Assembly (NCBI GenBank): GCA_937868765.1
Contig: CALMNL010000015.1
Coordinates: 1 to 64,000 of the forward strand
Reading direction: 5' to 3'
Origin: an uncultured Desulfatitalea sp.
GTDB lineage: Bacteria > Desulfobacterota > Desulfobacteria > Desulfobacterales > Desulfosarcinaceae
Length of the DNA stretch: 64,000 nucleotides
In this document: positions 19,229 through 28,494 of the stretch, one piece after another
How the letters are laid out: each line of letters begins with the position of its first letter
Numbering within the stretch: position 1 is the first letter of the stretch
Made by a program: the position numbers and the translations under genes
The notes under the pieces: generated by a model
The model's database searches: none
The model's input: only the letters and a program-made list of their open reading frames with translations
What the model was told of the DNA's origin: nothing

Positions 19229-19723
19229 TCAATCCACCTTGAAGAATGCCTTCTTCTTCGCCTTGCAGACCGGGCATTCGTCCGGGGCGTCGCCTTCCTT
19301 GGTAAATCCGCAGACGCTGCAGACATGAATTTCGGTCGCCGCAAGATCGCCCATCTTGTCCAGGGCTTTCTGGTAGAGCGCGGCATGCACCGCCTCCACC
19401 TTGTTGGCGTAGGTGAAGGAGAGTTCGGCCTGGGTGTGGCCTTCCGCTTTGGCGGCCGCGATCATGGGCGGGTACATGGATTTGAATTCGTGAGTCTCGC
19501 CGGCAATGGCCTCCTTGAGGTTGTCGGCCGTGGAGCCCACCCCCTTGAGGGCCCGCAGATGGGCGTGGGCGTGCACCGTTTCGGCAGCTGCCGCGGCGCG
19601 GAACAGCCGGGCGATCTGCTTGTAGCCTTCACGATCGGCTTTTTCGGCAAAGGCGAGATATTTGCGGTTGGCTTGGGATTCGCCGGCAAATGCCTCTTTG
19701 AGATTCTTCTCGGTCTGGCTCAT
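19229..19723 (-). CDS. rbr: Rubrerythrin
   Basis: The 164-residue non-haem di-iron protein reduces hydrogen peroxide in anaerobes. The N-terminal four-helix bundle carries the EXXH-type ligands (AFAGESQANRKYLAFAEKA; AAAETVHAHAH; AIAGETHEFKSMYP; EAVHAALY). The C-terminal rubredoxin-like domain binds iron with two CxxC pairs, VCSVCGFT and CPVCKAKK. Length is normal for the short rubrerythrin class. The ATG at 19723 is preceded by GGGAGATACC. Monocistronic. It suggests an anaerobic host. Confidence 0.95.
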   Translation of the reverse strand: MSQTEKNLKEAFAGESQANRKYLAFAEKADREGYKQIARLFRAAAAAETVHAHAHLRALKGVGSTADNLKEAIAGETHEFKSMYPPMIAAAKAEGHTQAELSFTYANKVEAVHAALYQKALDKMGDLAATEIHVCSVCGFTKEGDAPDECPVCKAKKKAFFKVD

Positions 19724-19916
19724 ATTAGGTATCTCCCTTCTTGTTTTGTCCCCCAGGCGCAGAGGGATTGTGGGTCGCACAACGGGTCAAGATCCAAATC
19801 GAAACGTCAAGCTCTGCGGGCTGATATCCCCGTGTATTGTATTTACATTCGGTGTGGTTGTGTGGTAGTTCTGCTGAGCGCTCAGGCTTTATATGGGACT
19901 GATTTAAAAATAAAAA

Positions 19917-20014
19917 TGGCGGAAGTGCATGGGAATCGAACCCACCCAGGACGGTTTTAGCGCCCTACACCGGATTTGAAGTCCGGGAGCCCCACCAGTG
20001 AGCTGTCCACTTCC
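19917..20014 (-). tRNA. selC: tRNA-Sec (anticodon TCA)
   Basis: The minus-strand sequence from 20014 to 19917 is 98 nt including an encoded CCA. It has the long acceptor pairing GGAAGTG/CACTTCC with discriminator G, the anticodon loop ACTTCAAA between CCGG/CCGG arms, a long variable arm (GTAGGGCGC-TAAAA-CCGTCCT region) and the T-loop GGTTCGATTCC. These are the hallmarks of bacterial selenocysteine tRNA, which decodes UGA with SelB. It shows that the organism makes selenoproteins. selA, selB and selD are not in the window. The gene is antiparallel to the adjacent peptidase gene and followed on its own strand by a T-rich stretch (TTTTTATTTTT). Confidence 0.96.
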
Positions 20015-20030
20015 GCAGGAAACGAGGCCC

Positions 20031-20058
20031 ATTGTATTCAAGCGAAGGAATTTGTCAA
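20031..20058 (-). promoter_or_regulatory. Sigma-70 promoter of selC
   Basis: On the minus strand TTGACA (20058-20053) and TACAAT (20036-20031) are separated by 16 nt, so transcription should start near 20024, about 10 nt before the mature tRNA. The -10 box overlaps the TTG start codon of the peptidase gene on the other strand. Confidence 0.75.
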
Positions 20059-21207
20059 CCAGATATCCGTGCGGAACGGTTGGGCGAAATCTTCCAGGAC
20101 CTGGTCCGGATCGACAGCATCTCCAGAGAGGAAGGGGCGCTGTGCCGGGAGTTGCGACGGCGCCTGGGGGCGCTGGGCTTTGAGACGGTGGTGGATCAGG
20201 CCGGGCCGCAAGTCCAGGGCGACACGGGCAATCTCATCGCCAGCCGGCCCGGCAATGCCTCTGTTGCGCCCTTGCTCCTTTCGGCCCACATGGATACGGT
20301 GGAGCCCGGCCGGGGCATCCAGGTGCGCTTTGCCGAGGACATCTTTTCCAGCGCGGGCGACACCATCCTGGGCGCCGATGACAAGAGCGCCCTGGCGGTC
20401 ATCCTGGAAGTACTTCACTGCATCCATGAAAACGACCTCGCCTGCGGCCCCCTGGAGGTGGTCTTCACCATCTGCGAAGAGATCGGTCTGCTGGGCGCCA
20501 AACATCTGGATTACAGTCGGCTTTCGGCCCGCGTGGGATATGTGCTGGATACGCGCAACCCGGAGGCCATCGTAACCCGCGCACCTTCGGCCCACCGTTT
20601 CACCTTCCGGGTTCACGGCAAGGCCGCCCATGCCGGCGCCGCGCCCGAAAAGGGCATCAACGCCATCTCCCTGGCCGCCAAAGCCATCGCGCAGCTTCAG
20701 TTGGGGCGCATCGATCATGAGACCACCTGCAACTTGGGCGTCATCCAGGGAGGCGTGGCCACCAACATCGTGCCGGACCTGGTGGTGGTGCACGGGGAGG
20801 CTCGCAGCCACGATGAAACCAAGCTGCAGTCCATTACCGAAACGGTGGTGTCGGCTTTCAAGGAGACTGTAGATGGTGCCCTGGCGCCGGCCGCGGAGAG
20901 GCCCTGGGTGGAGGTATCGGTGGCGCAGGATTTCCAGAGGCTGTACATCCCCGATGATCATTACGTGGTGCGGCAGGCGTCGGAGTGTGCCCGCGCCCTG
21001 GGGCACGGCATGAGCACCGTGAGTTCGGGCGGCGGATCGGATGCCAATGTGTTCGCCGCCCATGGGATCGTGGCCGGTATTCTGGGTACCGGGATGGAGA
21101 ACGTTCACACCGTGAAAGAGACGGTGCGCCTGAGCGACATGGTCCGCGCGGCCCGCTTGTTGCTCAGAATCATTCTGAATCACACCAAAACATCAGGAGT
21201 TCGGTAA
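20032..21207 (+). CDS. M20-family metallopeptidase (PepT-like)
   Basis: This is a 391-residue di-zinc exopeptidase. The first metal motif is LLSAHMDTVEPG (HxD), followed by GADDKSALAVILE with the bridging aspartate. The catalytic glutamates are in FTICEEIGLLGA, and VLDTRNP follows. The dimerisation (lid) domain begins RFTFRVHGKAAHAGAAPEKG, and the late metal histidine is in ENVHTVKETV. The closest group is the tripeptidase/M20 'peptidase T-like' class, cytoplasmic, for small peptides. The start is uncertain: TTG 20032 has a GAGG 6 nt upstream, but it lies inside the selC promoter; no in-frame ATG exists near the beginning. It is 3 nt from the next gene and probably co-transcribed with it. Confidence 0.85.
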   Translation: MYSSEGICQPDIRAERLGEIFQDLVRIDSISREEGALCRELRRRLGALGFETVVDQAGPQVQGDTGNLIASRPGNASVAPLLLSAHMDTVEPGRGIQVRFAEDIFSSAGDTILGADDKSALAVILEVLHCIHENDLACGPLEVVFTICEEIGLLGAKHLDYSRLSARVGYVLDTRNPEAIVTRAPSAHRFTFRVHGKAAHAGAAPEKGINAISLAAKAIAQLQLGRIDHETTCNLGVIQGGVATNIVPDLVVVHGEARSHDETKLQSITETVVSAFKETVDGALAPAAERPWVEVSVAQDFQRLYIPDDHYVVRQASECARALGHGMSTVSSGGGSDANVFAAHGIVAGILGTGMENVHTVKETVRLSDMVRAARLLLRIILNHTKTSGVR

Positions 21208-21210
21208 ACC

Positions 21211-22920
21211 ATGGAGAGTTGCGTTCCCATTGAAAACGGAGATCTGGTGAGCCTGATCGTGGACAAGGAGCGGGCCGCCACCCTCAAAGAGCTGTCCATG
21301 CATCTGCCCAGCATCACCCTGAACGATCACCAGCTGTGCGATATCGAACTGCTGGCCACCGGCGCGCTGTCGCCGTTGACCGGGTTCATGTGCCGCTCGG
21401 ACTACGAGTCCGTGCTGGACCGCATGCAACTGCAGGACGGCACCTGCTGGCCGCTGCCCATTTGTCTTGGCATCTCCCAGAAGCAGGGCGAACGCCTGGA
21501 GAGCGGGCAGTCCCTGGCCATCCGCGATCCGGAAGGCTTCCTGCTGGCGGTGATGCACGTGGAATCCATCTGGGAAATCGACAAGGCCAAAGAGGCCGCC
21601 ATGGTCTTCGGGACCCGGGACCGCCAGCATCCGGGGGTCAACGACCTGTTCGCCAACGAAAATCACTTTTACATCGGCGGTCGCCTGGAAGTGCTGAGCC
21701 TGCCGCTGCACTTCGACTTCAAGGCCCTGCGCCAGTCGCCCGCGGAAGTGCGCAACCTGTATCACAAGTTGGGCTGGAAGCGGGTGGTGGGCTTTCAGAC
21801 GCGGCACCCCATCCATCGACCGCAGTTCGAAATGACCCTGGCCGCCATGCAGGCGGCCAAAGCCGGATTGCTGGTGCTGCCGCTGGTCGGGCTGACCATG
21901 CCCGACGACTTCGACTATTACACCCGGGTGCGCTGCTACCAGGAAGTCATGCGCTACTATCCGCCTTCTTCGGCCCATTTGAGCCTGCTGCCCCTGTCCG
22001 CGCGCATGGCCGGGCCGCGCGGCGCCCTGCTGCATGCCATCATCGCGCGCAACTACGGATGCACCCACTTCATCGTCGGGCATAACCACGCCAATCCCGG
22101 TTGCGACAGCGCCGGCCGGCCGTTTTACGACAGCGCCGAGACACGGCAGGTGGTGATGCAGTATGCCGAAAAACTCTGCATCGAGATCGTCGCCTTCGAC
22201 GAGATGGTTTATCTGCCGTTCGAGGATCAATTCCTGACCCGGGACAAAGTCCCGGCGGGGGTTCAGGTTTTCTCCATGTCCGGGGACGACATCCGTCTGC
22301 GCATCCGCTCCGGCCGGAATATTCCGCCATGGGCAACTTTCTCCGAAGTGGCCGGCCAGATCAGCAAGGCATACCCCAATCCGCGCCACCAGGGCTTCAC
22401 GATCTTTCTCACCGGGCTGTCGGGAGCGGGCAAGTCCACCATCGCCAAGGTGCTGTACGCCCATATGCTCGAGATCGGCGACCGGCCGGTAACGCTCCTG
22501 GACGGCGACATCGTACGCCGCAATCTTTCCAGCGAATTGAGCTTTTCCAAGGAGCACCGCGACATCAACGTGCGCCGTATCGGTTTCGTGGCCAGCGAAA
22601 TCACCAAGAACCGGGGGATCGCCATCTGCGCCCCCATCGCCCCCTATGCCCAGACCCGGCGGGAGTTAAGAAAGGAGATCGAAGCCTACGGCGGTTTCAT
22701 CGAAATCCATGTGGCCACGCCCCTTGCGGTGTGCGAGCAAAGGGATCGCAAAGGCATGTACGCCAAGGCCAAGGCCGGCTTGATCAAGGGGTTCACCGGG
22801 GTGGACGATCCATATGAAATTCCCAGTGCGCCCGAGGTGCGCATCGATACCAGCGCCATGACACCGGATGAATCGGCCCAGGAGATTCTGCTGTTTTTGG
22901 GTCAGAAGGGGTATATCTGA
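21211..22920 (+). CDS. ATP sulfurylase-like/APS kinase fusion with atypical sulfurylase motifs
   Basis: This is a 569-residue bifunctional-type protein. Residues 1-385 are ATP sulfurylase-like and 395-569 are APS kinase. The kinase half looks functional: P-loop GLSGAGKST at 402-410, DGDIVRRNL, FSKEHRDINVRR and IAICAPIAPY. The sulfurylase half keeps fold motifs such as GALSPLTGFM and GWKRVVGFQTR. However, the active-site QTRNPxHRAH reads QTRHPIHRPQ (196-205) and GRDHAGPG reads GHNHANPG (290-297). The ATP/sulfate-binding asparagine, histidine and arginine are therefore replaced. It may make PAPS from APS supplied by another sulfurylase, with the first half structural or regulatory. It is 1 nt overlapped with cysQ. 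Confidence 0.88.
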   Translation: MESCVPIENGDLVSLIVDKERAATLKELSMHLPSITLNDHQLCDIELLATGALSPLTGFMCRSDYESVLDRMQLQDGTCWPLPICLGISQKQGERLESGQSLAIRDPEGFLLAVMHVESIWEIDKAKEAAMVFGTRDRQHPGVNDLFANENHFYIGGRLEVLSLPLHFDFKALRQSPAEVRNLYHKLGWKRVVGFQTRHPIHRPQFEMTLAAMQAAKAGLLVLPLVGLTMPDDFDYYTRVRCYQEVMRYYPPSSAHLSLLPLSARMAGPRGALLHAIIARNYGCTHFIVGHNHANPGCDSAGRPFYDSAETRQVVMQYAEKLCIEIVAFDEMVYLPFEDQFLTRDKVPAGVQVFSMSGDDIRLRIRSGRNIPPWATFSEVAGQISKAYPNPRHQGFTIFLTGLSGAGKSTIAKVLYAHMLEIGDRPVTLLDGDIVRRNLSSELSFSKEHRDINVRRIGFVASEITKNRGIAICAPIAPYAQTRRELRKEIEAYGGFIEIHVATPLAVCEQRDRKGMYAKAKAGLIKGFTGVDDPYEIPSAPEVRIDTSAMTPDESAQEILLFLGQKGYI

Positions 22921-23765
22921 TGACCGATGCATTATTGGAGACGGCCATCGGTGCAGCTCTGGATGCCGGCCGGGAGATTCTCGCGGTTTACCGGACCGAT
23001 TTCGATGTGGAGCGGAAAAGCGATGCTTCACCGCTGACATTGGCCGACAAGCGCGCGCACGAAACCATCAAGGCCGCCTTGATGCCGTTGGGGCTGCCGA
23101 TTTTAAGCGAGGAGGGCCGGGCGATCGCTTTCGAGGTGCGGCGGCAGTGGCCGCGCTTCTGGCTGGTGGACCCGCTGGACGGCACCAAGGAGTTTATCCG
23201 GCGAAACGGCGAATTTACGGTCAACATCGCCCTGATCGAGCACAACCGGCCGGTCATGGGGGTTGTTTATGTGCCGGTGCGGGACACCCTCTATTTCGGC
23301 GGGAATGATCTCGGGTCTTATAAAATGGATCGGGCGCGGCAGGTTTATGTACAGTTGGCCAGCGGGCGACACCCGGTGGCGCTCGCAGATTTGGTGGCGG
23401 TTGCCCGCCGGCTGCCCATGGCCAAGGCGGGCGAAAGAGGCTATACCGTGGTCGGCAGCCGCTCCCACGCCACTGCGGACCTCGAGAAATATATCGATCG
23501 ACTGCGGATCACCCACAAGGACCTTGATTTTGTTTCAGCCGGAAGTTCGCTGAAATTCTGCCTGGTGGCCGAAGGCAAGGCCGACCTGTACCCACGCCTG
23601 GGGCCGACCATGGAGTGGGACACGGCCGCAGGGCAGGTGGTGGCCCAGTGCGCCGGGGCCCGGGTCGTGAACCACCAAACGGGAGACGAACTGAGTTATA
23701 ACAAAGCGTCTCTACTGAATCCGTGGTTTATCGTCGAACGCGAAAGAACAGGAAACGGGACGTGA
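22920..23765 (+). CDS. cysQ: 3'(2'),5'-bisphosphate nucleotidase CysQ
   Basis: This 281-residue enzyme of the inositol-monophosphatase superfamily hydrolyses pAp, the by-product of PAPS use, to AMP. The metal-binding motifs are present: ILSEEGR with the first Glu pair, WLVDPLDGTKEF with the DPLDGT signature, and GPTMEWDTAAGQ with the distal aspartate. The start ATG overlaps the stop of the upstream kinase fusion gene by one base, so PAPS synthesis and pAp removal are translationally coupled. The last codons overlap larC by 4 nt. Confidence 0.93.
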   Translation: MTDALLETAIGAALDAGREILAVYRTDFDVERKSDASPLTLADKRAHETIKAALMPLGLPILSEEGRAIAFEVRRQWPRFWLVDPLDGTKEFIRRNGEFTVNIALIEHNRPVMGVVYVPVRDTLYFGGNDLGSYKMDRARQVYVQLASGRHPVALADLVAVARRLPMAKAGERGYTVVGSRSHATADLEKYIDRLRITHKDLDFVSAGSSLKFCLVAEGKADLYPRLGPTMEWDTAAGQVVAQCAGARVVNHQTGDELSYNKASLLNPWFIVERERTGNGT

Positions 23766-24940
23766 CGATCGCATATTTCGACTGCTTTTCCGGCATCAGC
23801 GGCGACATGACCTTGGGCGCCCTGGTGCATCTGGGCGTTCCGGCGGCTTGGCTCAAGGAATCCCTTCGGGCGCTGCCGCTGGACGGTTTCGATCTTGAAG
23901 TCGGTTCCGTTACCCGTCACGGTATCGGCGCGGTCCGGGTGCTGGTCCGCGTCGAAGAATCCCATCACCATCGCCATTATGGCGACATCCAGGCCATGCT
24001 CGCAAAGAGCACGCTTTCTGCTCGGGTCAAGTCCCGCAGTCTGGCTATTTTCGAGCGCATTGCCGCCGCCGAAGCCAAGGTCCACGGTTGCCCCAAGGAG
24101 CATGTTCATTTTCATGAAGTGGGCGCCATGGATGCTATCGTGGATGTGGTGGGCACCTGTCTGGCCATGGAGTACTTGGGCATCGATCGGCTGTGGGCTT
24201 CGGCATTGCCTCTGGGGCGCGGGTTCGTCACCTGCGCCCACGGAGTGCTGCCTGTGCCTGCCCCGGCAGTGCTCGAAATCCTTCAGCACGTCCCGGTGTA
24301 TGCCGGCGAGGTGGGGATGGAAATGGTGACGCCCACGGGCGCGGCGATCCTGATGGGCGCTGGCGCGGAATTCGGCGCCATGCCGCCGATGACCGTGGCC
24401 CGGGTCGGGTATGGGGCCGGCGCGCGCGAAATCAGCCGTCAGCCCAACCTGCTGCGCGTGGTTCTGGGAGACCCGGCCGGGGTGTCTGCCGAAGATCCCG
24501 CCGAACGCCTGCTGATGGTGGAAACCTGTATCGATGACATGAATCCCGAGATATTCGGTTATCTCATGGAGACCCTTTTCGATGATGGGGCGTTGGACGT
24601 TTTCTGGGTGCCGGTGCAGATGAAGAAGAATCGGCCCGGTACCCTCGTCCAGGTGCTGTGCACCCCGGAACGGCGGCAAGCCGTGATTGACCGCATTCTT
24701 TCCGAAACCACCACCCTGGGGGTGCGCTTTCACGAGGTCCAGCGCCTGGCCCTGCCGCGCCGAACGGTGATGGTCGATTGCGAGTATGGCACCGTCGAGG
24801 CGAAGCGGGCGACAAAGCCGGATGGAACATTCCGCTGGATGCCGGAGTATGAGGTATGCCGCCGGATCGCCCGGGAACGCAATTTGCCGTTGCGAGCGGT
24901 CTATGAAACCATTTGCCGAACGATTCGTCCCTTGGATTGA
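23762..24940 (+). CDS. larC: Nickel-pincer cofactor biosynthesis protein LarC
   Basis: This 392-residue LarC-family protein, known for CTP-dependent nickel insertion into the pincer nucleotide cofactor of lactate racemase and relatives, shows the family start AYFDCFSGISGDMTLGAL. It also has HVHFHEVGAMDAIVDVVG and the second domain with ETCIDDMNPEIFGYLME. The start is GTG 23762 because its GTGA overlaps the cysQ stop and TIAYFDC is the family N-terminus; an upstream in-frame ATG lies inside cysQ. LarB, LarE and LarA are not in the window, so the enzyme using the cofactor is unseen. In many genomes LarC appears as an orphan. Confidence 0.93.
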   Translation: MTIAYFDCFSGISGDMTLGALVHLGVPAAWLKESLRALPLDGFDLEVGSVTRHGIGAVRVLVRVEESHHHRHYGDIQAMLAKSTLSARVKSRSLAIFERIAAAEAKVHGCPKEHVHFHEVGAMDAIVDVVGTCLAMEYLGIDRLWASALPLGRGFVTCAHGVLPVPAPAVLEILQHVPVYAGEVGMEMVTPTGAAILMGAGAEFGAMPPMTVARVGYGAGAREISRQPNLLRVVLGDPAGVSAEDPAERLLMVETCIDDMNPEIFGYLMETLFDDGALDVFWVPVQMKKNRPGTLVQVLCTPERRQAVIDRILSETTTLGVRFHEVQRLALPRRTVMVDCEYGTVEAKRATKPDGTFRWMPEYEVCRRIARERNLPLRAVYETICRTIRPLD

Positions 24941-25054
24941 CAAGAGAGCGTAGATCCCGCAAATACGGCTGTTTTGCCGAAAATGGTTGTGGTTGCGCCC
25001 ACTTGGCGTCCAACAACGCCTTGACAAAAGGTGGGCTAAATACTAAAAGCGGGC

Positions 25055-25522
25055 ATGCTTTCAAGGCACCACGCCGTAATGATCCTGGCAACAGGGGGGT
25101 ACATTGGACGCTCGCCCAAGGCGCCCGGGACCTTGGGCTCATTGGTCGGGCTCCCCCTCGCTTATGGTCTGGCCCAGGCGGGATGGCTTTGGGCCGCCTC
25201 GCTCACCATCTTTTTAATATTGGCGTCGGTTCCGATTACCGCTCGGGCCGCGCGCATACTCGAAGCCGACGACCCTGGCGCCATTGTGCTGGATGAAATC
25301 GCAGGAATGGTTGTGGCGCTATATGGCATTGCATTTTCCGCCGGCACGGCGATTGCCGGCTTTGTTTTGTTCAGAATTTTTGATATTTCCAAATTGCCCC
25401 CCGTGGGAACCGTCGAAAAGCGCCTGCGGGGCGGTTGGGGAATCGTGATGGACGATGTCGTTGCCGGTGTGATGGCCAATGTCATCTTGCGCTTGGGAAT
25501 GTATCTCCTGAACCGTCCCTGA
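25055..25522 (+). CDS. pgpA: Phosphatidylglycerophosphatase A
   Basis: This 155-residue inner-membrane phosphatase converts phosphatidylglycerol phosphate to phosphatidylglycerol. The PgpA signature is clear: ILATGGYIGRSPKAPGTLGS, then VLDEIAGMVVAL. RIFDISKLPPVG and GWGIVMDDVVAGVMAN hold the catalytic acids. Hydrophobic segments lie at about residues 28-50, 90-108 and 135-152. The start at 25055 is the family-length choice. It is followed 28 nt later by lepB. Confidence 0.93.
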   Translation: MLSRHHAVMILATGGYIGRSPKAPGTLGSLVGLPLAYGLAQAGWLWAASLTIFLILASVPITARAARILEADDPGAIVLDEIAGMVVALYGIAFSAGTAIAGFVLFRIFDISKLPPVGTVEKRLRGGWGIVMDDVVAGVMANVILRLGMYLLNRP

Positions 25523-25549
25523 AGAATAATTGGTCTGAATTCCGAGAGG

Positions 25550-26209
25550 TTGAAAACCATTTTGAAAAACGACCCGCAAATGGCAGCTGCCGCACAAATC
25601 AAGCCTTCCAAGGGAAAAGTCAGAGAAAACGTAGAGGCGCTGGTCATTGCCATCATTCTGGCGCTCTTCATCCGTACCTTCGTGGTGCAGGCTTTCAAGA
25701 TCCCTTCCGGCTCCATGCAGAACACCCTTCTCATCGGCGATTATATCCTGGTGAACAAGTTCATCTATGGCGTGAAGATGCCCTTTACCGACGTTACCAT
25801 CATCCCGATCAAACAACCCAAAAGGGGCGACATCATCGTCTTCAAATATCCCGAGGATCCCAGCAAAGATTTCATCAAACGGGTGGTGGGGGTTGGCGGC
25901 GACACGGTCAGGGTTGAAAACAAGAATGTGTACGTCAACGGCGCACTCCAGGAAAACCCCCACGCCATCCATGTGGATCCGCGCATCTATCCAAGAGAGT
26001 TCCAGCCCCGGGATAATTTTGGTCCGGTGACCGTGCCGGAGGGCAAACTCTTCGTCATGGGCGACAACCGCGATGAAAGCAACGACAGCCGTTTCTGGGG
26101 ATTCGTGGACGTCTCGGCGGTCCGGGGCAAAGCCTTCATGATCTACTGGTCCTGGGACAAGGACGACTTCGACGTGCGCTGGCGACGCCTGGGCGACCTG
26201 ATCAACTGA
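25550..26209 (+). CDS. lepB: Signal peptidase I
   Basis: This is a 219-residue membrane-bound serine-lysine protease that removes Sec/Tat signal peptides. One N-terminal membrane anchor (ALVIAIILALFIRTFVVQAF) is followed by the catalytic serine in IPSGSMQNTL. The catalytic lysine is in FIKRVVGVGGD, and box E is MGDNRDESNDSRFWGFV. The start is TTG 25550 after CCGAGAGG; the ATG 30 nt later is an alternative. It probably forms a small operon with pgpA. Confidence 0.94.
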   Translation: MKTILKNDPQMAAAAQIKPSKGKVRENVEALVIAIILALFIRTFVVQAFKIPSGSMQNTLLIGDYILVNKFIYGVKMPFTDVTIIPIKQPKRGDIIVFKYPEDPSKDFIKRVVGVGGDTVRVENKNVYVNGALQENPHAIHVDPRIYPREFQPRDNFGPVTVPEGKLFVMGDNRDESNDSRFWGFVDVSAVRGKAFMIYWSWDKDDFDVRWRRLGDLIN

Positions 26210-26284
26210 TGCTTTCGGTTATATTTCGTAACTTATTAAAATAATAATAATGTATGGTTCCACTTCCGATCCCAAGGGGTGACG

Positions 26285-27223
26285 ATGCCGCTGGAAAGAA
26301 AAGACATTCTGGACATCACCTCCCTCTCGGTGGAGGAGATTGAGCTGATCCTGGATACCGCGGAGAGCATGCGTGAAATCTCAGAGCGGCCGATCAAAAA
26401 AGTGCCGGTGCTCAGGGGCAAGACCATCATCCTGTTCTTCTACGAACCCAGCACCCGCACCCGGCTTTCTTTCGATCTGGCGGCCAAACGGCTCAGTGCC
26501 GACACCCTGTCCATTTCGGCGGACATGAGCAGCCTGGTCAAGGGCGAAACCCTGCTGGATACGGCCAAAAACATCGAATCCATGCGACCCGATGCGGTCA
26601 TTTTGCGTCATGCCTTTTCGGGCGCGCCTCATTTTCTGGCCAAGCGGCTCAAGGCTTCGGTGATCAATGCCGGCGACGGCACCCATGCCCATCCCAGCCA
26701 GGCCCTGCTGGACATGCTCACGGTGCGCCAGCACAAGGGGCGTCTTTCCGGGCTAAAGATCGCCATCGTGGGTGACATCACCCATAGCCGGGTGGCGCGC
26801 TCCGATTGCGAAGGATTTATCAAGATGGGCGCCGAGGTGGTGCTGGCCGGGCCGCCTACGATGATGCCCAAAGGCATCGAAATTTTGGGGGCGCGGGTGG
26901 CGCCCACGGTGGAGGCCGCCGTGGAGGGCGCGGACGTGATCATCATGCTGCGCATCCAGAAAGAGCGCCAGAAAAGCTTCAGCATGGCCACCGAGCGGGA
27001 GTATGCCCGCCACTTCGGCCTGAATCGCCAGCGGGCCGCCCTGGCCAAAAAGGACGTACTGATCATGCACCCCGGTCCCATCAACCGCGGTGTGGAGATG
27101 AGCCCGGATGTGGCCGATGGTCCCGGTTCGATCATTCTGGAACAGGTGACCAACGGCGTGGCCGTGCGCATGGCCCTGCTGTATCTGGTCCTGGGAGGAG
27201 GTCGCAATGCCGATGTTGATTAG
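26285..27223 (+). CDS. pyrB: Aspartate carbamoyltransferase catalytic subunit
   Basis: This 312-residue enzyme performs the committed step of pyrimidine synthesis. The carbamoyl-phosphate loop [12 protein letters not shown] is present, followed by [23 protein letters not shown] and LRIQKERQ, then [11 protein letters not shown] near the end. I prefer ATG 26285, with AAGGGG 6-9 nt upstream, to the GTG two codons earlier. It overlaps pyrC by 17 nt. No regulatory pyrI follows, as usual outside enterobacteria. Confidence 0.96.
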   Translation: MPLERKDILDITSLSVEEIELILDTAESMREISERPIKKVPVLRGKTIILFFYEPSTRTRLSFDLAAKRLSADTLSISADMSSLVKGETLLDTAKNIESMRPDAVILRHAFSGAPHFLAKRLKASVINAGDGTHAHPSQALLDMLTVRQHKGRLSGLKIAIVGDITHSRVARSDCEGFIKMGAEVVLAGPPTMMPKGIEILGARVAPTVEAAVEGADVIIMLRIQKERQKSFSMATEREYARHFGLNRQRAALAKKDVLIMHPGPINRGVEMSPDVADGPGSIILEQVTNGVAVRMALLYLVLGGGRNADVD

Positions 27224-28484
27224 GGGGGCGCGGGTCATCGACCCGGGCCATCTGGACCGCCCCAGCGATGTGCTCATCGACGGCGACCGGATCGAATCGG
27301 TTCAGGCCGCCCATACCATTTCCATCGCGCCCGGCACCGCAGAGGTGGTCGAAGCCGACGGTTTGTGGCTGACCCCCGGATTGATCGACCTGCACGTGCA
27401 TTTGCGGGAGCCGGGACAGGAGTATAAGGAAACGATCCTCACCGGCAGCCAGGCCGCCGCCGCCGGCGGATTCACCGCCGTCTGCACCATGCCCAACACC
27501 GACCCGGTCAACGACGATCCGGCTATCACCGCGCTGATTCTGGAAAAAGCGGCCGCGGCAGGGCTGGTGCGGGTTTTTCCGGTGGCGGCCATCAGCAAAG
27601 GCCTCAAGGGCGAACGGTTGTGCGAGTTCGGCGAACTCAAGCAGGCCGGGGCGATCGGGGTCAGCGATGACGGCCGGCCGGTGATGAACAGCCTTCTGAT
27701 GCGGCGCGCCCTGGAATACGCGGCCGGCTTTGGTCTGAAGGTGATCTCCCACTGCGAGGACCTGCATCTGGCCGAAGGCGGCGCCATGAACGAGGGCGCC
27801 CTTGGCACCCGCATGGGTCTGGCCGGCATCCCCAATGCCGCAGAGAGCGTCATGGTGATGCGCGACATCGCCCTGGCCGCTCTCACCGGCGCACCGGTGC
27901 ACATCGCCCACGTGAGCGCGCGGGAGTCAGTGATGGCCATCCGCCGCGCGAAGGAGGACGGTATTCCGGTCACCGCCGAGACCGCCCCCCACTACTTCAC
28001 CCTCACCGAGGCGGCCGTGGAAGGCTATAACACCCATGCCAAGATGAATCCGCCCCTGCGCTCCGACGAGGACCGCGAGGCCATCCGGCAAGGGCTGGCC
28101 GACGGCACGCTGGATTTCATCGCCACCGACCACGCGCCCCACTCCATCCTGGAAAAAGAGGTGGAGTTCGACCGCGCCGCCAACGGCATCATCGGCCTTG
28201 AAACCGCCTTGCCGCTGAGCCTCAGGCTTGTGGCGGAAGGCGTGCTGACGGTGGAAAAGCTCGTCACCTGCATGGCCGTGGCACCGGCGCGTTTCCTCGG
28301 CCTCACGGCCGGGGTACGGCCGGGGCTGACCGCCGATCTGACCCTCATCGATCCCCAGAAAGCCTTCGTGGTGCGAGCGGAGCAGTCGAAATCGAAAAGC
28401 CGCAACACCCCCTTCGATGGCTGGTCCCTGAAGGGCAGGGCGGTGATGACCATCGTGGGGGGAGGGGTGGTTTTCAGAGAATAG
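27207..28484 (+). CDS. pyrC: Dihydroorotase (type I)
   Basis: This 425-residue zinc amidohydrolase closes carbamoyl-aspartate to dihydroorotate. The metal motif is [10 protein letters not shown], further ligands are in [11 protein letters not shown] and [11 protein letters not shown], and the catalytic aspartate is in ATDHAPHS. Substrate-binding TMPNTDPV and [10 protein letters not shown] segments are in place, so this is an active form and not the catalytically dead partner of ATCase. GGAGGAGG before the ATG lies inside the pyrB end; the two are co-translated. Confidence 0.95.
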   Translation: MPMLIRGARVIDPGHLDRPSDVLIDGDRIESVQAAHTISIAPGTAEVVEADGLWLTPGLIDLHVHLREPGQEYKETILTGSQAAAAGGFTAVCTMPNTDPVNDDPAITALILEKAAAAGLVRVFPVAAISKGLKGERLCEFGELKQAGAIGVSDDGRPVMNSLLMRRALEYAAGFGLKVISHCEDLHLAEGGAMNEGALGTRMGLAGIPNAAESVMVMRDIALAALTGAPVHIAHVSARESVMAIRRAKEDGIPVTAETAPHYFTLTEAAVEGYNTHAKMNPPLRSDEDREAIRQGLADGTLDFIATDHAPHSILEKEVEFDRAANGIIGLETALPLSLRLVAEGVLTVEKLVTCMAVAPARFLGLTAGVRPGLTADLTLIDPQKAFVVRAEQSKSKSRNTPFDGWSLKGRAVMTIVGGGVVFRE

Positions 28485-28494
28485 AAAGGTTCCT

